From NCBI GenBank assembly GCA_949825025.1, contig OX463787.1, positions 13,885,707 through 13,949,706 on the forward strand: DNA of 64,000 bases. The letters run 5' to 3'. This DNA comes from Siphlonurus alternatus (lineage: Eukaryota > Arthropoda > Insecta > Ephemeroptera > Siphlonuridae). Under the pieces are notes generated by a model. The model had not been told where the DNA came from. It worked only from the letters and a program-made list of their open reading frames with translations, and made no database searches. This document shows, piece after piece, positions 48,901 to 61,100 of this stretch. Numbering within the stretch: position 1 is the stretch's first letter; every line of letters begins with the position of its first letter. Both the position numbers and the translations under genes were made by a program.

Positions 48901-50183
48901 TGTAGTGGCACGAGATTGTTGGGTTGCTTGCTTACAGGATAACGTCCTGACGGTTACCTCCCCTCCCTTCCCCTACCAAAGGGCAAGAGTACTCGTAAAA
49001 TTATTGGAAAAAAAAAAAAAATAGAAAATTTAATGATTATTTAAGGACACAAAAATGCAACTGGTGTATTCTTTATAAACTAGCAGATGATATGAATACG
49101 ATATAAATGTAATAATTGCCGTCTATAATTTATAATTAATTTGTTCATACATTTTCAAATTTTTTTTTCGATGCTTTTAAGCGTACGGTTACTCTTCAGG
49201 AGGGGAAAAGAGGGAAAGTAAACATCAGGCCGTTATCCTGTAAGCAGGCAACCCAACCATCTCGTGGTGCTACCCTATTGTGGTTCAATATATTTTTTTA
49301 AATATTACAGAGGTTTGGCGAGGACGAACACTCGACGAGACTTCAGAGCACCGTGGTCAACCTGATACCTGACGGTTACTGCGAGCTCTTCATGGCGGGG
49401 AAATTCTACCCTGACACTCAAGTGTGTACCTCGTTCAGTAACACGACAGGTCCTTCGGGAGGCTGCATGGTAAGATGAATCTCTCTGATTTTTATAAATT
49501 TTAATATGTTTGTGTTTCAAAAAGAAAATCACATTAATTAATAACACAAATATTTTTCAGGACAAAAAAATAATAAATATATAATTCCTTATCTAAGTAT
49601 TATTATTAACTGTGAGCACTATATTTATTGTTTGTCTAATATACTTTTATAATATAATCTATATGTTTATATAAAAATATAAGCCATGCATTAATAATAA
49701 TAAAATTTCAAACAAACTGCAATTGCATCCAGTCCTTGATTCAGAACCGATTCCTATAATCATTCAATGGTACTTTCTTAATATGTGTTGCTTGAATTTT
49801 TCATCGTATGTATTTCAACCCCTTTGTAACATAAAAAACACCCACTATAAACCAGTCCTCCTTCCACGATGATCCACCTATTCCTACAACATATCCATTG
49901 ATATAAAGTCAACAAACTGTTGATATAAAGTCAACAAACTGTTGATATAAAGTCAACAAACTGTTGATATAAAGTCAACAAACTGTTGATATGAAGTCAA
50001 CAAACTGCACCAACACTTTGCAAACTAATGAATGACCTCCAGGGTGACCAAGGCGGCCCTCTGCTCCTCAACAACATACAGCTGGGAGTGTTCTCCTCCC
50101 AGCGAGGGGTCTGTGGAGTGCCGGACGTCCACACCGAGGTCGCTGCATTCGTCGACTGGATTGACTCCAAGATCCAGGTGTAA
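45919..50183 (+). CDS. Serine protease homolog (trypsin fold, catalytic His and Ser lost), seven exons
   Basis: Exons: 45919-45976, 46307-46389, 46856-46953, 47366-47504, 48540-48659, 49311-49469 and 50043-50183; all GT-AG, phases join to 265 residues. A signal peptide (MWHREVVLLMLTAIVAV) is followed by the activation-like site RIVNG. Core cysteine pairs are present (VCGGTIV with ASC; YCEL with VCTSF; GGCMG with GVCGV). The active-site words are changed: LTAAHC reads LTAASC, and GDSGGP reads GDQGGP, while NDIAIFK keeps the Asp. The pocket-base residue is Gly instead of Asp. The protein therefore cannot cleave peptides by the usual triad. Insect serine protease homologs of this type act as cofactors in immune cascades or as secreted gland proteins; the role here is unknown. 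No clip domain is seen. Introns 2 and 5 carry MITEs. Confidence 0.88.
46505..46810. mobile_element. Foldback MITE of the CAGAAATGGATAGAG family, in protease-homolog intron 2
   Basis: ATCGACCTCAAAATTTTTTA faces AAGGTCGATACTCCAAT. Inner arms hold GCAGAAATGGATAGAGGGTG and two TGACGTCA sites. It ends about 45 bp before the acceptor of exon 3. Confidence 0.85.
47568..47724. mobile_element. Short GC-richer MITE with AGTNGCCGTCACATTTAA ends
   Basis: GCGGCCGTCACATTTAA at 47572 faces TTAAATGTGACGGC near 47720. It lies in intron 4 of the protease homolog. The overlapping open frames are by-products. Confidence 0.6.
48900..49278. mobile_element. MITE with CACGAGATTGTTGGGTTGC ends, in protease-homolog intron 5
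   Basis: It repeats the element at 21789-22181: CACGAGATTGTTGGGTTGC, ACCTCCCCTCCCTTCCCCTA and the right end CTCGTGGTGCTACCCTA. It is more diverged and ends about 33 bp before exon 6. Confidence 0.8.
49898..50009. repeat. 22-bp minisatellite, five units, just before exon 7
   Basis: The unit TTGATATAAAGTCAACAAAC plus two bases is repeated five times with one substitution. The array ends about 33 bp from the exon 7 acceptor. Confidence 0.9.
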
Positions 50184-50573
50184 TCAAATAATAAAAGTAT
50201 ATCAAGCAACACTGTTGTTTCAATATACTGAGAAAAGAGGACATAAAGGACCAAGAGATGGCGCTGACGTCTTCAAATTTTGCTCTTTGCATCGAGGATA
50301 CGGCAATATCTATAGCATGGGGAGAATCAAAAAAATTATCAAATATATAGGAAAGAAATCACTTAGGGAGTTGAAATATTTTTTTATATTTGTCCGAAAG
50401 TGTTTGACAACTAATTATGGTGTTGTCATTTCTATAAAATTATGCTGTGGCTACTGATAGAGCATTTACATGATTTTACAATGTTAATCATATACAGCAA
50501 TCCTCGCCAGACGCACGTAGTTCCAGCAGTTACTACTAGGGGGCGCACTAACTTTATGACGCCAATTGAGTTA

Positions 50574-50850
50574 TTGGGCTCGAATCACGAAGCAGTTAGC
50601 CAGGTTTCTAACCACATTTAACTTAAAACAACGTTTAACTAGGAAGTTTAACACGTAAAACAGGTATAGTAAGCTAAACGTGGTTAGGAACCTGGAGGGT
50701 CTTCAAATAACACCACTTATCCTAAACTTAGCTTAAGACTGTCTTAGCGCAACAATAAAGAATAGACTAAGACTGTCTTAATTTTAGGATTGTTGGAATT
50801 TATGTTATTTGAAGACTCCCCTGGCTAACTGCTTTGTGAATCGCACCAAT
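50574..50850. mobile_element. Palindromic MITE of the CACGAAGCAGTTAGCCAGG family split by another MITE
   Basis: The outer element starts TTGGGCTCGAATCACGAAGC and ends GGCTAACTGCTTTGTGAATC. Its right arm is interrupted at about 50696-50820 by a 125-bp element with GGGTCTTCAAATAACA / TGTTATTTGAAGACTCCC ends. CCTGG on both sides may be the target duplication of the inner element. Confidence 0.75.
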
Positions 50851-51019
50851 TATGCCCGTGTTATTTTTTCCGCCCCAATCGAAGTAAATTTCATCTTTTA
50901 TTCACTATTAAGCTCTCTGTCATCGTCTAATTTCCTTCTATTTGTCACCATTTTCGAAGAAAAAAAAATAAGATTACGTCTTTTTTCCTCTTTTTGGGCA
51001 CGAAATAATTTTTTTCTTT

Positions 51020-51600
51020 AAATATTTTTTATAAATAATCCTATTTAGGAACACATACATAAGTTTAGCATATTAAAAAACATCTGATCGAAAGTATAGC
51101 ACTTTTTTTTATTATTAAATATTAGTAACTGGCCAATTTACATGACTTTTTTTTTTGTATTGCATGCTGCAATTGCTCTTTTCTTGTTTTATATTTTTTT
51201 ACTATGGGACATATTTTTAAATATATATTGAAAGTTCAGCTAGTTCTTCTGATACTATTCTTTTATTTAAGACTAAATGCCTCCAGGAAAAATCAAATTC
51301 TGAAAAGATCTCAGAAAATCAGAGTAGCTAAATTTGTACCCTGATAATAATAAATAAAATTATGCAATATATATCCAACGTCAAATTGTTTTATAAATTG
51401 TATTAAATAGGAGATAGGAAGGTTTATAAATGTGATAAAAAATTAGAAACAGTTTGGTTTTATTTAAAATACATTAAATTATATATTTATTTAATACTTA
51501 TTTTTCAATTGTTTACAAAAAAGATTTTTTTTTCTTTAAAACAGTGAGCATTTTTATATAGCTTACCTTAAAATTTTACTTTATTTATGTTTAATAAAGC
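51020..51600. other. AT-rich DNA with a degenerate foldback MITE
   Basis: At 51190-51355 eroded arms of the CAGAAATGGATAGAG family can be traced (AAATATATATTGAAAGTTC, AGAAAATCAGAGTAGC). Nothing else is seen. Confidence 0.45.
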
Positions 51601-51612
51601 CCATATTAGATC

Positions 51613-51712
51613 TCTTCGTAATATACACAATCAGAAAGAATCGATTATTTGTGATGAACCTTCTGTACATGAAACATAATAATCGATTCTCTCTGATTGT
51701 GTATTTACGAAC
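51613..51712. mobile_element. Short palindromic MITE with ACACAATCAGA arms
   Basis: CTTCGTAATATACACAATCA faces TGATTGTGTATTTACGAACA; the arms continue through GAATCGATTATT. The length is about 100 bp. Confidence 0.75.
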
Positions 51713-51719
51713 AGACCTA

Positions 51720-52560
51720 TATTATCAATAATTTAAATTAAAAATGCAAATAAAAGAAAAAAATAGAAAATTAAAGATTTTCGTGCATACAACAATTTAA
51801 TAAAATGCTGAATCAAATCAGTCATCTTTCTTTGCAATGCAATTTTTTCTTGATATAAATCAATTATTAATTAAACAGACTTCAGTATTGTAGTAAAATT
51901 TATGCATGCTCTATCTGTGAGCATATTATATCTGAAATTAATGTATAATGGGATTCCTTTTTTACTTTAATTTTATGTAAAACAGGAGCATAGCATTAGT
52001 CCAAATCATAGATTGATTATATCAACTCAATTATAATGGGCTTTAAATTTGTCTTAATTAAAGTATATTACATCACATCAAAATATTAATTACATAAATT
52101 AATTATAAAAGATTATACAAAAAATTGAAGATAAAATTTTAAGGTTTTTTAAAATTTTCTTATTATATGAACCATTTTTTAGAATTTTTTTGTTATATAA
52201 TAATTTTTATATAAACATTCAAAGACATACATTCAAATTATTCTAATTTATAAACACATTGTTATATTTTTTTTACATAAACATCTAAATATACATTGTT
52301 TATTATGATATAATTTTTTTTTGATGCGTGTTTTCAGTCTAATAATTTTTATTTTAAGATATCAAGAATATTGCAAAATAATATCATTTTATTTACTTCT
52401 TAAACCAATTAATCTGTATTAAAATTTAATTGCATTTTTCTGCTTGAATATGCTGTTATATCTTATACAAATGGTTATGCAATGCAACTCCCTCTTTTTC
52501 TCCCTATACTTCAATTCTTATATTTTGATCTTTAAATTAATACACATTCACCATTTACAT
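51720..52560. other. AT-rich intergenic DNA
   Basis: No gene or delimited repeat is seen. Confidence 0.55.
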
Positions 52561-52574
52561 AGAACATTTTCAAA

Positions 52575-52815
52575 ATCGACCATTTTGATTAAAGTTACCA
52601 TGTTTCCACAGTCATAGAAATGTAATTTCCACATTTTATTCTTAAAATTAAACTTTTCCTTCATTTACATTCAAAGCTTTTATTAACAACCATTCTAACT
52701 TGGGTTTCCACGTTTCCTCAGTCATATGACTTTTTTTATGGCTATGATTTCCTTCATTTACAGCTTTCAATATTGACCATCCTGCCTGAAGTTTTCAAGT
52801 TTCCTTAGTTAATAT
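52575..52815 (-). repeat. Three copies of the conserved SINE-core-like motif
   Basis: On the minus strand the core GAGGAAACGTGGAAACCCAA occurs at 52690-52727, with related copies at 52577-52613 and 52775-52812. Spacing is about 100-110 bp, but the sequences between differ. They may be three adjacent SINE remnants or a diverged tandem array. Confidence 0.55.
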
Positions 52816-53094
52816 AGGCAAGGTTAACTGAAATGAGGAAAATTGTGTTCTCACTCACTTCTTTATCGGTTAGGTAACTTGAACTCTGAAGATCTCAAAC
52901 CTTTTTACCTTTAATTTTAATAAACGAGTCATATTGTGCAATATTCTTAAATATCAAGATACAAATACACGCACCATTTTATGGTTAATCAAAATATTTA
53001 TTATTTAATGATATATTTTTATTCCACATATAATTTATTTAAAATAGAGCATAATAATGAATATAATAGAAAATTTTCAAACTCTATTATGTAT

Positions 53095-53501
53095 TTAAGG
53101 TAGAGATAACGCCGAACAGCTGATCAACGTAATGCCCTTTGATTAACATGTAAACCTAAGCAAATTGACAAAAATTCTGAAAATTTTTTGAGAGGCAGAT
53201 ATTAGTGCCTAAAAGCCATAGAAAAAATTTCAAAACGATTTAACAAGCCGATTTTTTTAATTATTTTTTTTAATTAATTAGCATAGGGCTTTCCTATGGA
53301 GAGCCAAACTAAAATATTAATTTAAAAAAATTGGCTCGTTTAATGTTTTTGAAACTTTTGCTATGGCTTTTAGGCACTACTAGTAATATCTGCATCTCAA
53401 AAAAAATTCAGATTTTTTGTGAATTTGCTAAGGTATACATGTTAATCAAAGGGGATTACGTCGAACAGCTGTTCGACTGTTCAACGTTATCTCTACCTTA
53501 A
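53095..53501. mobile_element. Palindromic MITE with TTAAGGTAGAGATAAC ends
   Basis: It is the closest relative of 22301-22692, with ACATGTAAACCTAAGC, GAGAGGCAGATATTAGTGCC and the TTAA flanks kept. Confidence 0.85.
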
Positions 53502-54225
53502 CATAAATAATGTGATTTTTGTTCTTATATATAGCTGTCAAAATATTTGTTTATAAAGATTATTTTGCTGCATAAAATTTTTTTATTAATTTTTTTTTAA
53601 ATTTATAAATGGACCAAAATACATCATTAAGTATACTAAACAGCCATTTATTATATTATATATAAAACACATAAAATAATAAATTGATGTACTGATTACT
53701 AATTACGAAAAAAACATACTTATATATATAGTATTGTTTTTTAATCTAAATCACAAATAATTTTTTCTTTTTTTTAATATTTTTTTTATATAATATTCTT
53801 TAGGAACACATATATAAGTTTATCATGTTAAAAAACATCTATTTTGCATTTTTGATCTTATATTTTAATTATTATTCTATCTGTATTAAAAATGTTTTTA
53901 TAGCCTATAACAAATTTAGCTGTCTTTATTTTTGTTTTCATATAAAATGTTTTTTATAATTTTTTTTAAAAAGCTCCAATTTTGATCATTATATTTTGCC
54001 TACCATGTTATATTATTTTTATAATTGGCAATTGGTTTTAAATCATTACACTGCCTATACATAATATTTCCAATATCTATTATTTTTTTACATTTAATTT
54101 CATAATTTACAATTATTTGCAATAATATTTCTAATGTGTACGTTTTTCTCATGTCTACTGAAATGGTTAGAAATTTTAATGAAATACGATTTCAGATTGA
54201 AAAATTTCATGTATTTTGTCCATTT
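53502..54225. other. AT-rich intergenic DNA
   Basis: Nothing recognised. Confidence 0.5.
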
Positions 54226-54553
54226 AGGACAAAATACATGAAATTTTTTATTGCAGAAATGAATAGAGGGCACCAAATTATGCCACTCTGATTTCTTTCA
54301 GATTTTTTTGAGATCCGGAACTATTTTTAAATAATTATTGAAAGTTCTGTAAGTTAAGTTGGCACCCTTGAATCCTTAGTAAAAAGGATAGGACCGAGAC
54401 GCCTATTGACGCCTCCAGGGGGCGTGGCCGCACTTTCAATAATTATTTAAAAATAGTTGTGAGTTTCAAAAAAAAAATCTAAAAAAAATTAAAAGTGTAA
54501 TTTGGTACCCTCTATTCATTTCTGTGATAAAAAATTTCATGTATGTTGTCCAT
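54226..54553. mobile_element. Foldback MITE, subfamily with GGACAA...ACATGAAA ends
   Basis: GGACAAAATACATGAAATTT faces ATTTCATGTATGTTGTCC. The inner blocks GACGCCTATTGACGCCTCCA and TTAAATAATTATT-like arms match 33231-33553. Confidence 0.8.
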
Positions 54554-54559
54554 TGTTTA

Positions 54560-55150
54560 TTTTTTATAACCATTTTGTCAGTAGATTTAGTACACGTTAG
54601 AAAATTTGGTATTTATAATATTATACTTATTTCTTTATTATTTTTTTCTCGATCAAAAATACAATTTTTGAGCTTTATTTTAATATATTTAATTATTATA
54701 ATACCCGTTCATTATTTTTGGTTAAACATTTATATATAAATTAGTTAAAAGTATTTTGTGCATGTTTATCATTTTTATTGTCTATTTCATGTTGAATTTT
54801 TTTAGACACATTAATTTGAGATTTTTTTTTAATATAGTCTTTTAATATTCATTGTATTCGTTGGAAGTTAACAATGAGTTTTATTTTTTTTTTTTTTATT
54901 TATTCAATTTAAATCATTCATAAATTCATAATGCAGAAAAATCACATCTTATTGGTCGAAAAATAACGACACAAAATTAGTTGTAAATTGGTCATGACAT
55001 GACTAAATAGAATCCTTTATTTTGATCATATTATAAGGAGCAATAATAAAGATATCATAAATTATGATCTTAAAGATTCCCTTATCCCTTTGAATTCAAT
55101 AAATTTTCGTTCATATTTACATATAGATACATTGAACTGTTCAAACATAT
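54560..55150. other. AT-rich intergenic DNA
   Basis: A 71-codon open frame at 54524-54739 starts inside the MITE end and is hydrophobic only because of AT bias. Confidence 0.5.
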
Positions 55151-55157
55151 TTTTTAT

Positions 55158-55378
55158 GTACAGTCAAATTAATTTGATATTCCTTCCGGAAGTAGCCGGA
55201 AGTGTGAAGTTTACAGCTCTTCTGTTTTTAATTAAGTTTTGAAACTTTACAGAATGGTTTGAAGTACAAGAACTGACCTATATGTGAAATTGTAACGCTG
55301 AAATATGAATAGGAAGATCGGAAACCTTTACACTTCCGGCTACTTCCGGAGGGAATATCATGTAAATTTGACTGTAGT
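55158..55378. mobile_element. MITE of the CCGGAAGTAGCCGGAAGT family, best preserved copy
   Basis: TACAGTCAAATTAATTTGAT faces AAATTTGACTGTA. CCGGAAGTAGCCGGAAGTGT at the left is mirrored by CACTTCCGGCTACTTCCGGA at the right, so one copy carries four CCGGAAGT words. Confidence 0.85.
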
Positions 55379-55856
55379 ACGACTTACATTACGATAAAAT
55401 ATGAAAATTCCTGCATTTTGAATTTATTTATATTTGTCATTTACATTTTGATATTTTATAAAATTACATTTGCAAATAAAATGTATTTAAATCTTTTGTA
55501 ATGTCAGCAAGTTGTAATTTTTTTATAATTTAAATATCATTTTATTATTATATAGGCCTGTATTTTCTTGATTCTCATAAATTAAGAATACTAATAGAAT
55601 GCAGTGAAAACGTCTAAAATTACAATTTTTTTTTTACAATATTTTAGACATATCACTGTTTTTTTTTTGTTTTTTTTTATACAATAGCTTTAATTAACAC
55701 CATTTTTCAAACCTCGCAAGCTCAATTATAAAACCTTAACTTATCATATTTCCTAACAAACGGCACATAATATTATTGTAAACAAATTAAAGCAAATAAT
55801 TACCAAAGTCTCTATACTCGCAATGGTTATAACGTTATAACATTGTTGCAAATTTA

Positions 55857-56161
55857 ATAGAGGCTTCAAGTGAGTGCGCTCTCGCTGCGCAACTATTGTC
55901 GCTTAAGTCCATCTTGCACTTGAAAATGAAGCAAAGTGTTTTTTTTTTTAACTTTTCTAGGTTATAAATCAAGTAAAAAATCTAAATCTTGAATTATCTA
56001 CTTTATTTTTCAGTTTGAACCAAAGTTCCGTAAAGGAATTTTCCCTGAAAAATCTTATTCTTTTGTTAGTGAAAAAAAAAACGAATTCACGTTTTTTTTT
56101 ACATAGGTTTGGTATAGCGGGTGGGAACACCGAAAAATCAGCTGACTTGAAGCCTCTATTG
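55857..56161. mobile_element. MITE with ATAGAGGCTTCAAGT ends
   Basis: ATAGAGGCTTCAAGT is inverted as ACTTGAAGCCTCTAT. The interior has no coding capacity. One matching arm lies at 35090. Confidence 0.75.
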
Positions 56162-56167
56162 GTTTTC

Positions 56168-56415
56168 TTCAAGGATTTTGTATGTATATGGATAGGTGAT
56201 GGTGCTGCCGTCGGTGAGGCACAGTCGTGAGGAGGAATTGGGTGGCGGTTACAACACAGTAACCAATGGGATGTCTGCCATCTTACGTTGGGGAACTTCC
56301 ATACAATTTACAATGCAGATGGTTGCGCTCGGTCGCCATCTTACGTTGGAGATTTGCCTCAGTAGCTCTAATGCTATTGGTATAGAGATAACTTATCCAT
56401 ACATACAAAATCCTT
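56168..56415. mobile_element. MITE with AAGGATTTTGTATGTATATG ends
   Basis: AAGGATTTTGTATGTATATG faces CATACATACAAAATCCTT. Inside, TGCCATCTTACGTTGG occurs twice (about 56275 and 56334). It abuts the preceding MITE. Confidence 0.75.
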
Positions 56416-56469
56416 GGTTTTCTTTCATTGGACCATGAAGTTCCGATTTCATCCACCAGAGTACCAACG

Positions 56470-57060
56470 TAAAGTCATTGTTGGCGCTCCACGCATCATT
56501 TTTATATTCATGATTTTCTGTAAATTACAAAACATCAATAACTGTCCAGTGTTGTTCCCTCCACCGTAAAAACATAACCAACAATACTTTGTTTATAAAC
56601 AACGATCAGAAGTCTTGGTATAAACAATACTTTGTTTACAAAAAAATAGCATGTGCATGTCCAGAATTTCCATCACATTACAAAACAATATCACATTCAC
56701 GAACCATCATAGGAAATATATATAAAAGTGGACAACCAAAAAGTTATAAAACATTTAAATCGTAAAATTGAATTAACATCAAAATAAGTAGTGGAAAAAT
56801 CACAAAATTTAATGAATTTGTTTTTTAACATTAAAAACTTGAAACATTTAGAAATTATTTTTTAACAATTTAGTGTGAAAAAATGACACTTATCCAAAGA
56901 TCTTGTTACTTTATTTAATAAATTGAAATTAAGTTATATATGTAATACAGCTTCTCCCGATGATGCCAAATCAATATGCCACCCCGGTTTGGAAGGAACC
57001 CACAAACTCCTAAGCAATCTTAGGTCGGGTCCATAAAGAGCAGGCAAGTTTTTCACTTGA
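56470..57060. other. AT-rich DNA
   Basis: At 56578-56640 ACAATACTTTGTTTA occurs twice around CAACGATCAGAAGTCTTG; related words are at 58757-58842 and 6540-6660, so this is another small dispersed family. No gene is seen. Confidence 0.45.
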
Positions 57061-57109
57061 GTAATTTGTGTACAGATGATTAACAGATTTCAGGGAAGAT
57101 TCCACGCTG

Positions 57110-57300
57110 ATGTTTAGGCCCAGGCTCGGACTGGCCATGAGGTTGGGTCAGGGATCCCTGACTGGCCTCTTCACTTTTTAACACAGAGGGTATACAAAAA
57201 GAGGCCTGAGACCCCTTTCCAGGTGGCCCCTGCTGCCTGTAATTCCCATATGGCCCTGACTGACCCATATAAGCTTCCCAGTTCAAGCCTGCATTTAGCA
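57110..57300. repeat. Dispersed repeat with GGCTCGGACTGGCCAT
   Basis: Second copy of the repeat at 28860-29100, with GGCTCGGACTGGCCAT, CCCTGACTGGCCTCTTCACT and GTGGCCCCTGCTGCCTGTAA. Confidence 0.65.
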
Positions 57301-57719
57301 ACTTCATCGGCAAAAGTTCTGTATTACATTTTTTTTTACCATCTTTTATGGTTAGCCACTTAACTTATATCATCTCTGGTACAAATATATTGAATACAGT
57401 TGAATAAATTTAATGTAATTTTGCAAAAGTGGCAATTATTTTATCATTAAATTTCAGAAAATCAGACAAGAAAAAAGCTTTCGCTTCTGGTTTATATGTT
57501 ATTTTTATTATACTGTATTTTTCAAGATATTAGTGTCAAAATATTGTTTGTTTGGCTATTTTACAAATCCGTTTTCATAATATTTATAATGCCCTTTTTC
57601 ATTTTCCACAACTTACAAATAATTATTTAAAACATAATTTATTATAAAACCAATTCTTTTGTTTCATAATTGTATCAATTATAATACCTTTAAACCACAG
57701 TTTACACAGTTCAACAAAT

Positions 57720-58123
57720 TTAAGAAAACCATCGGTAGTAGTCGCACGGAAGGGCAAGGTTTCTGGGCTTTCTAGTTCAGTTTTTAACCTGAAACTTTGT
57801 AGATTAGGGATTTCAATCTCTCTGTAAAGTCTTGGAGATTTCATGTTCATACAGTCAAATTTATGTAATATTCCTCCCGGAAGTAGATGAAAGTGTGAAG
57901 TTTGCAGCTCTTCTGTTTGTAATTCAGTTTTGAAACTTTACAGAGTGTGGTTTGAAGTAAAAGTACTGACCTATGTGTGAAATTGTAACGCTGAAATATG
58001 AATAGGAAGGTTAAAAACTTCTTACTTCCGGTGGGAATATAAATTAATTTAACTGTATTTCTGCCAAAATCCATCAACTTCCGGCTACTTCCGGTGGTAA
58101 TTTTACATTTTTTGAACTGTAGT
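57720..58123. mobile_element. Cluster of CCGGAAGT-family MITE arms beside the receptor 3' end
   Basis: A full copy runs from ACAGTCAAATTTATG (57851) to TTAATTTAACTGTA (58057). A degenerate arm precedes it and one more right arm (ACTTCCGGCTACTTCCGGTG, 58077-58123) follows, ending 16 bp from the receptor stop codon. Confidence 0.7.
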
Positions 58124-58138
58124 ATAATCCAAAATTTA

Positions 58139-61100
58139 TCAATTATAATAGCCTCTATTCAAAGCTGCACGATTTCTTGATTGCCACTTACACTTTATAA
58201 TTTTAACATAAGTTTTTCTGAATGTTTCATTACATAAAGCATAACATAAAGGATTACAAAATGAATTCATATAGCAAAAGAAATAAACAAATTCCCATAA
58301 TCCTTGACTTATACAATCTTCACATGATGTTAATGGTTTTAATAATACTAAAACATTATAAGGTAACCAAGATACAATAAATACTAATAATATAGCACTT
58401 AATGTTTTAGCTGCTTTTTTATCAGCTTTTTTCTCATTTGTTTTTTTCTTTTTCTTTTTAATAGGAAAATTTGATTTAATTAATTGTTTTGGTATTATTT
58501 TTGCATTTAATGGTATTCGTACATCTGATGAATTTCTTCTTAATGGTGAATTAGTACCAAAATCATAATTATCTAATGCTGGTAACATTTTAATTGATGC
58601 TAATTCAGAATTTTCATTTTCAGATGGTAGTCGTATTAATATTGTATACACACTTTCTGTAGATACAGATCGGTTCAGGATTTTTCCACTTGTGATTCTG
58701 AAATCAAAATACAATAATTACATTTCAATTAAAAAAGCATGCAGTGTGGATCAAAGTCTTCTACTCGCACAATGATTGAAACAAACCATTGTTTATACAC
58801 AACAATACTTTGTTTACTAACAACGAGCAGAAGACTTTTGTGTGGATATATGCAGAAAATAAAAATTATATTACGTGACGGTTAACTTATTAAAATGTGA
58901 ATATTAGCGAATAAAAATTTGTTTTAAAAACAAACTCCCTAATAATATTAATATAATTCTTAAAATAATATACTTTTCATTACTTTGAAAATATAATAGC
59001 TGCCATTACATGTTGGATAAAATTAGTTTCAATTCTCTGCATATTTTTTAAAAAACCCTTTTCCCCGGTAATTAAAAATCATATTTATTTAAATTCAAAC
59101 AATTATTTCTTTCGTGAAAATTATTTCATAATTTGCTGAGTCAATCTTTAAATAAACTTAGAATTTTTTATTTTCAAAACTCCGTCACCATTTTCATTAA
59201 ATTGATATTATTTAGATGTTTCACAGTAAAATTGACCCCTGTTTAATATTTTGCTACAGTAAAATGTAGAAATCTATCTCAATAAATTAATATACAAATA
59301 TATATTTATTAATTATTATATATTTCTTGATAATTAATACTCATTGATATTTCAAATATTGAAAACAACTTTTAGAAATAATAAAATAAAATAAAAATTA
59401 TAATGTTAAAAAATAAAATTTTAATTAATATTTTGGCAAATTTAAAATTCTCAATACATTAAATTGGAAATTAGCAGATTGTATCTTATCAACGGAAAAT
59501 TGAACAACAAGTTATACAACAAAGTAATTAACGTTTTTTTTTTATTATTATTATTATTATTTTCATTTTTATTACAAAGGGAACGTTTTTTATATCATAT
59601 TTTAAGGGTAAGATAACGCGAAACATCGATTGTTGTAGTCCCATTTGATTAACATGTAAACCCTAACAACCTCATAATAATTCTGATTTTTTTTAGAGGC
59701 AAAAAAATGTAGAAAAAATTTCAAAACAATCGGACGATCCAATTTTTTAAAATTAATTTCTTAGTTTAGGTCTCCATGGGAAAGCCCTATACTGAAAATT
59801 ATTATTATGAGGTTGCTAAGGTTTACATGTTAATCAAATGGGACTACAACAATCGATGTTTCGTGTTATCTTACCACATGGGGCCATTACTTCTCATATC
59901 TTTTTAGTAGTTGGATTTTAAAAATTTCAATAATATTTCAAGTAGTTTTAAGAATCACTGATTTTTAAATGCAACCACAGTACTCAATATTATCATTACT
60001 TGCTCAAAAGCATCAAAATTACTGTTAGAACTCTGTTAATAAGTGCAAAATCTATATAATATTGAAATTGCAAAAAATTAAAATAATTATTACATAGAGT
60101 ATTTAATATTTATTTTTATTTAAAATTTATTATAAAACGTAACCATGAATTTAAAACTCCCATTGAAATTGTCACTGTCTCGACTTATGATACTCCCAAA
60201 CTTGATGACCAACCAATTTGGACATTTAAATTATGAACTACTTGATCGAGTGATGTAAATTTTTTGAATAAACACACTGTCAGGAGGTAAAACTACAGAA
60301 TCGCTACCATCCCTAGGAATTGTAAAGTGGATTTAGATAGCGACAACGGCGATTTTGTCACACAAGATGTGAAATCCTATGCGGCGAGCGAATTCGCCAG
60401 TTTGCGGCAGCAAAATCGTGTTAATTGCGATGCACTTTTTTTAAATTGCCAAATATGTACTGTGAAAAGAAGAAATAAATTATGTGAATATATGAGAAGT
60501 TATGCAAAAGTGCTTTTTAAATAACTAATTTACTACTAGTAAATTGTTAAAAGAACCAATTAACTTGTCATAATGTATAGACTTTTAATTGAATTTAAAA
60601 GTTGTGTTAAATATATTATGGTGCTATAATGTGATGTTTAAAAGGACACAATTTTAATTGTTGTATTAATTTTATAGATCATATATATTTTAAATATTGT
60701 TTGGGTATATGTGTTTAAATTAATTAAATTTAGGCTAATTTTAATTAGAATTAAGTATGTTACATATTTAATGTAATAATTGATGTGATCCATGCTGTAC
60801 AGCCTATGATCGAAATAAAAATTTGAATTTGAATTTGAATGGTGACTAATGGATGTCACAGCAAGTGTGCATAATTCGCGTCGCATGATAAAAATTGCCA
60901 TGTGAATCTGCCTTTATTCTCCAATTTGATCAATTTTCTGGTCATAAGACAAAGTTAATAATCCAATAATAATAAATAATTTGTAACCACTAGCGCCACT
61001 TACGGTTTGGTCTCATACTGTGCGATGCGAGCTGTTGGGTTGATGGCGTACGGGTCCTTGATCATGTTGAGAGAGGTACATCGAGACACGCTGCTGGGGA

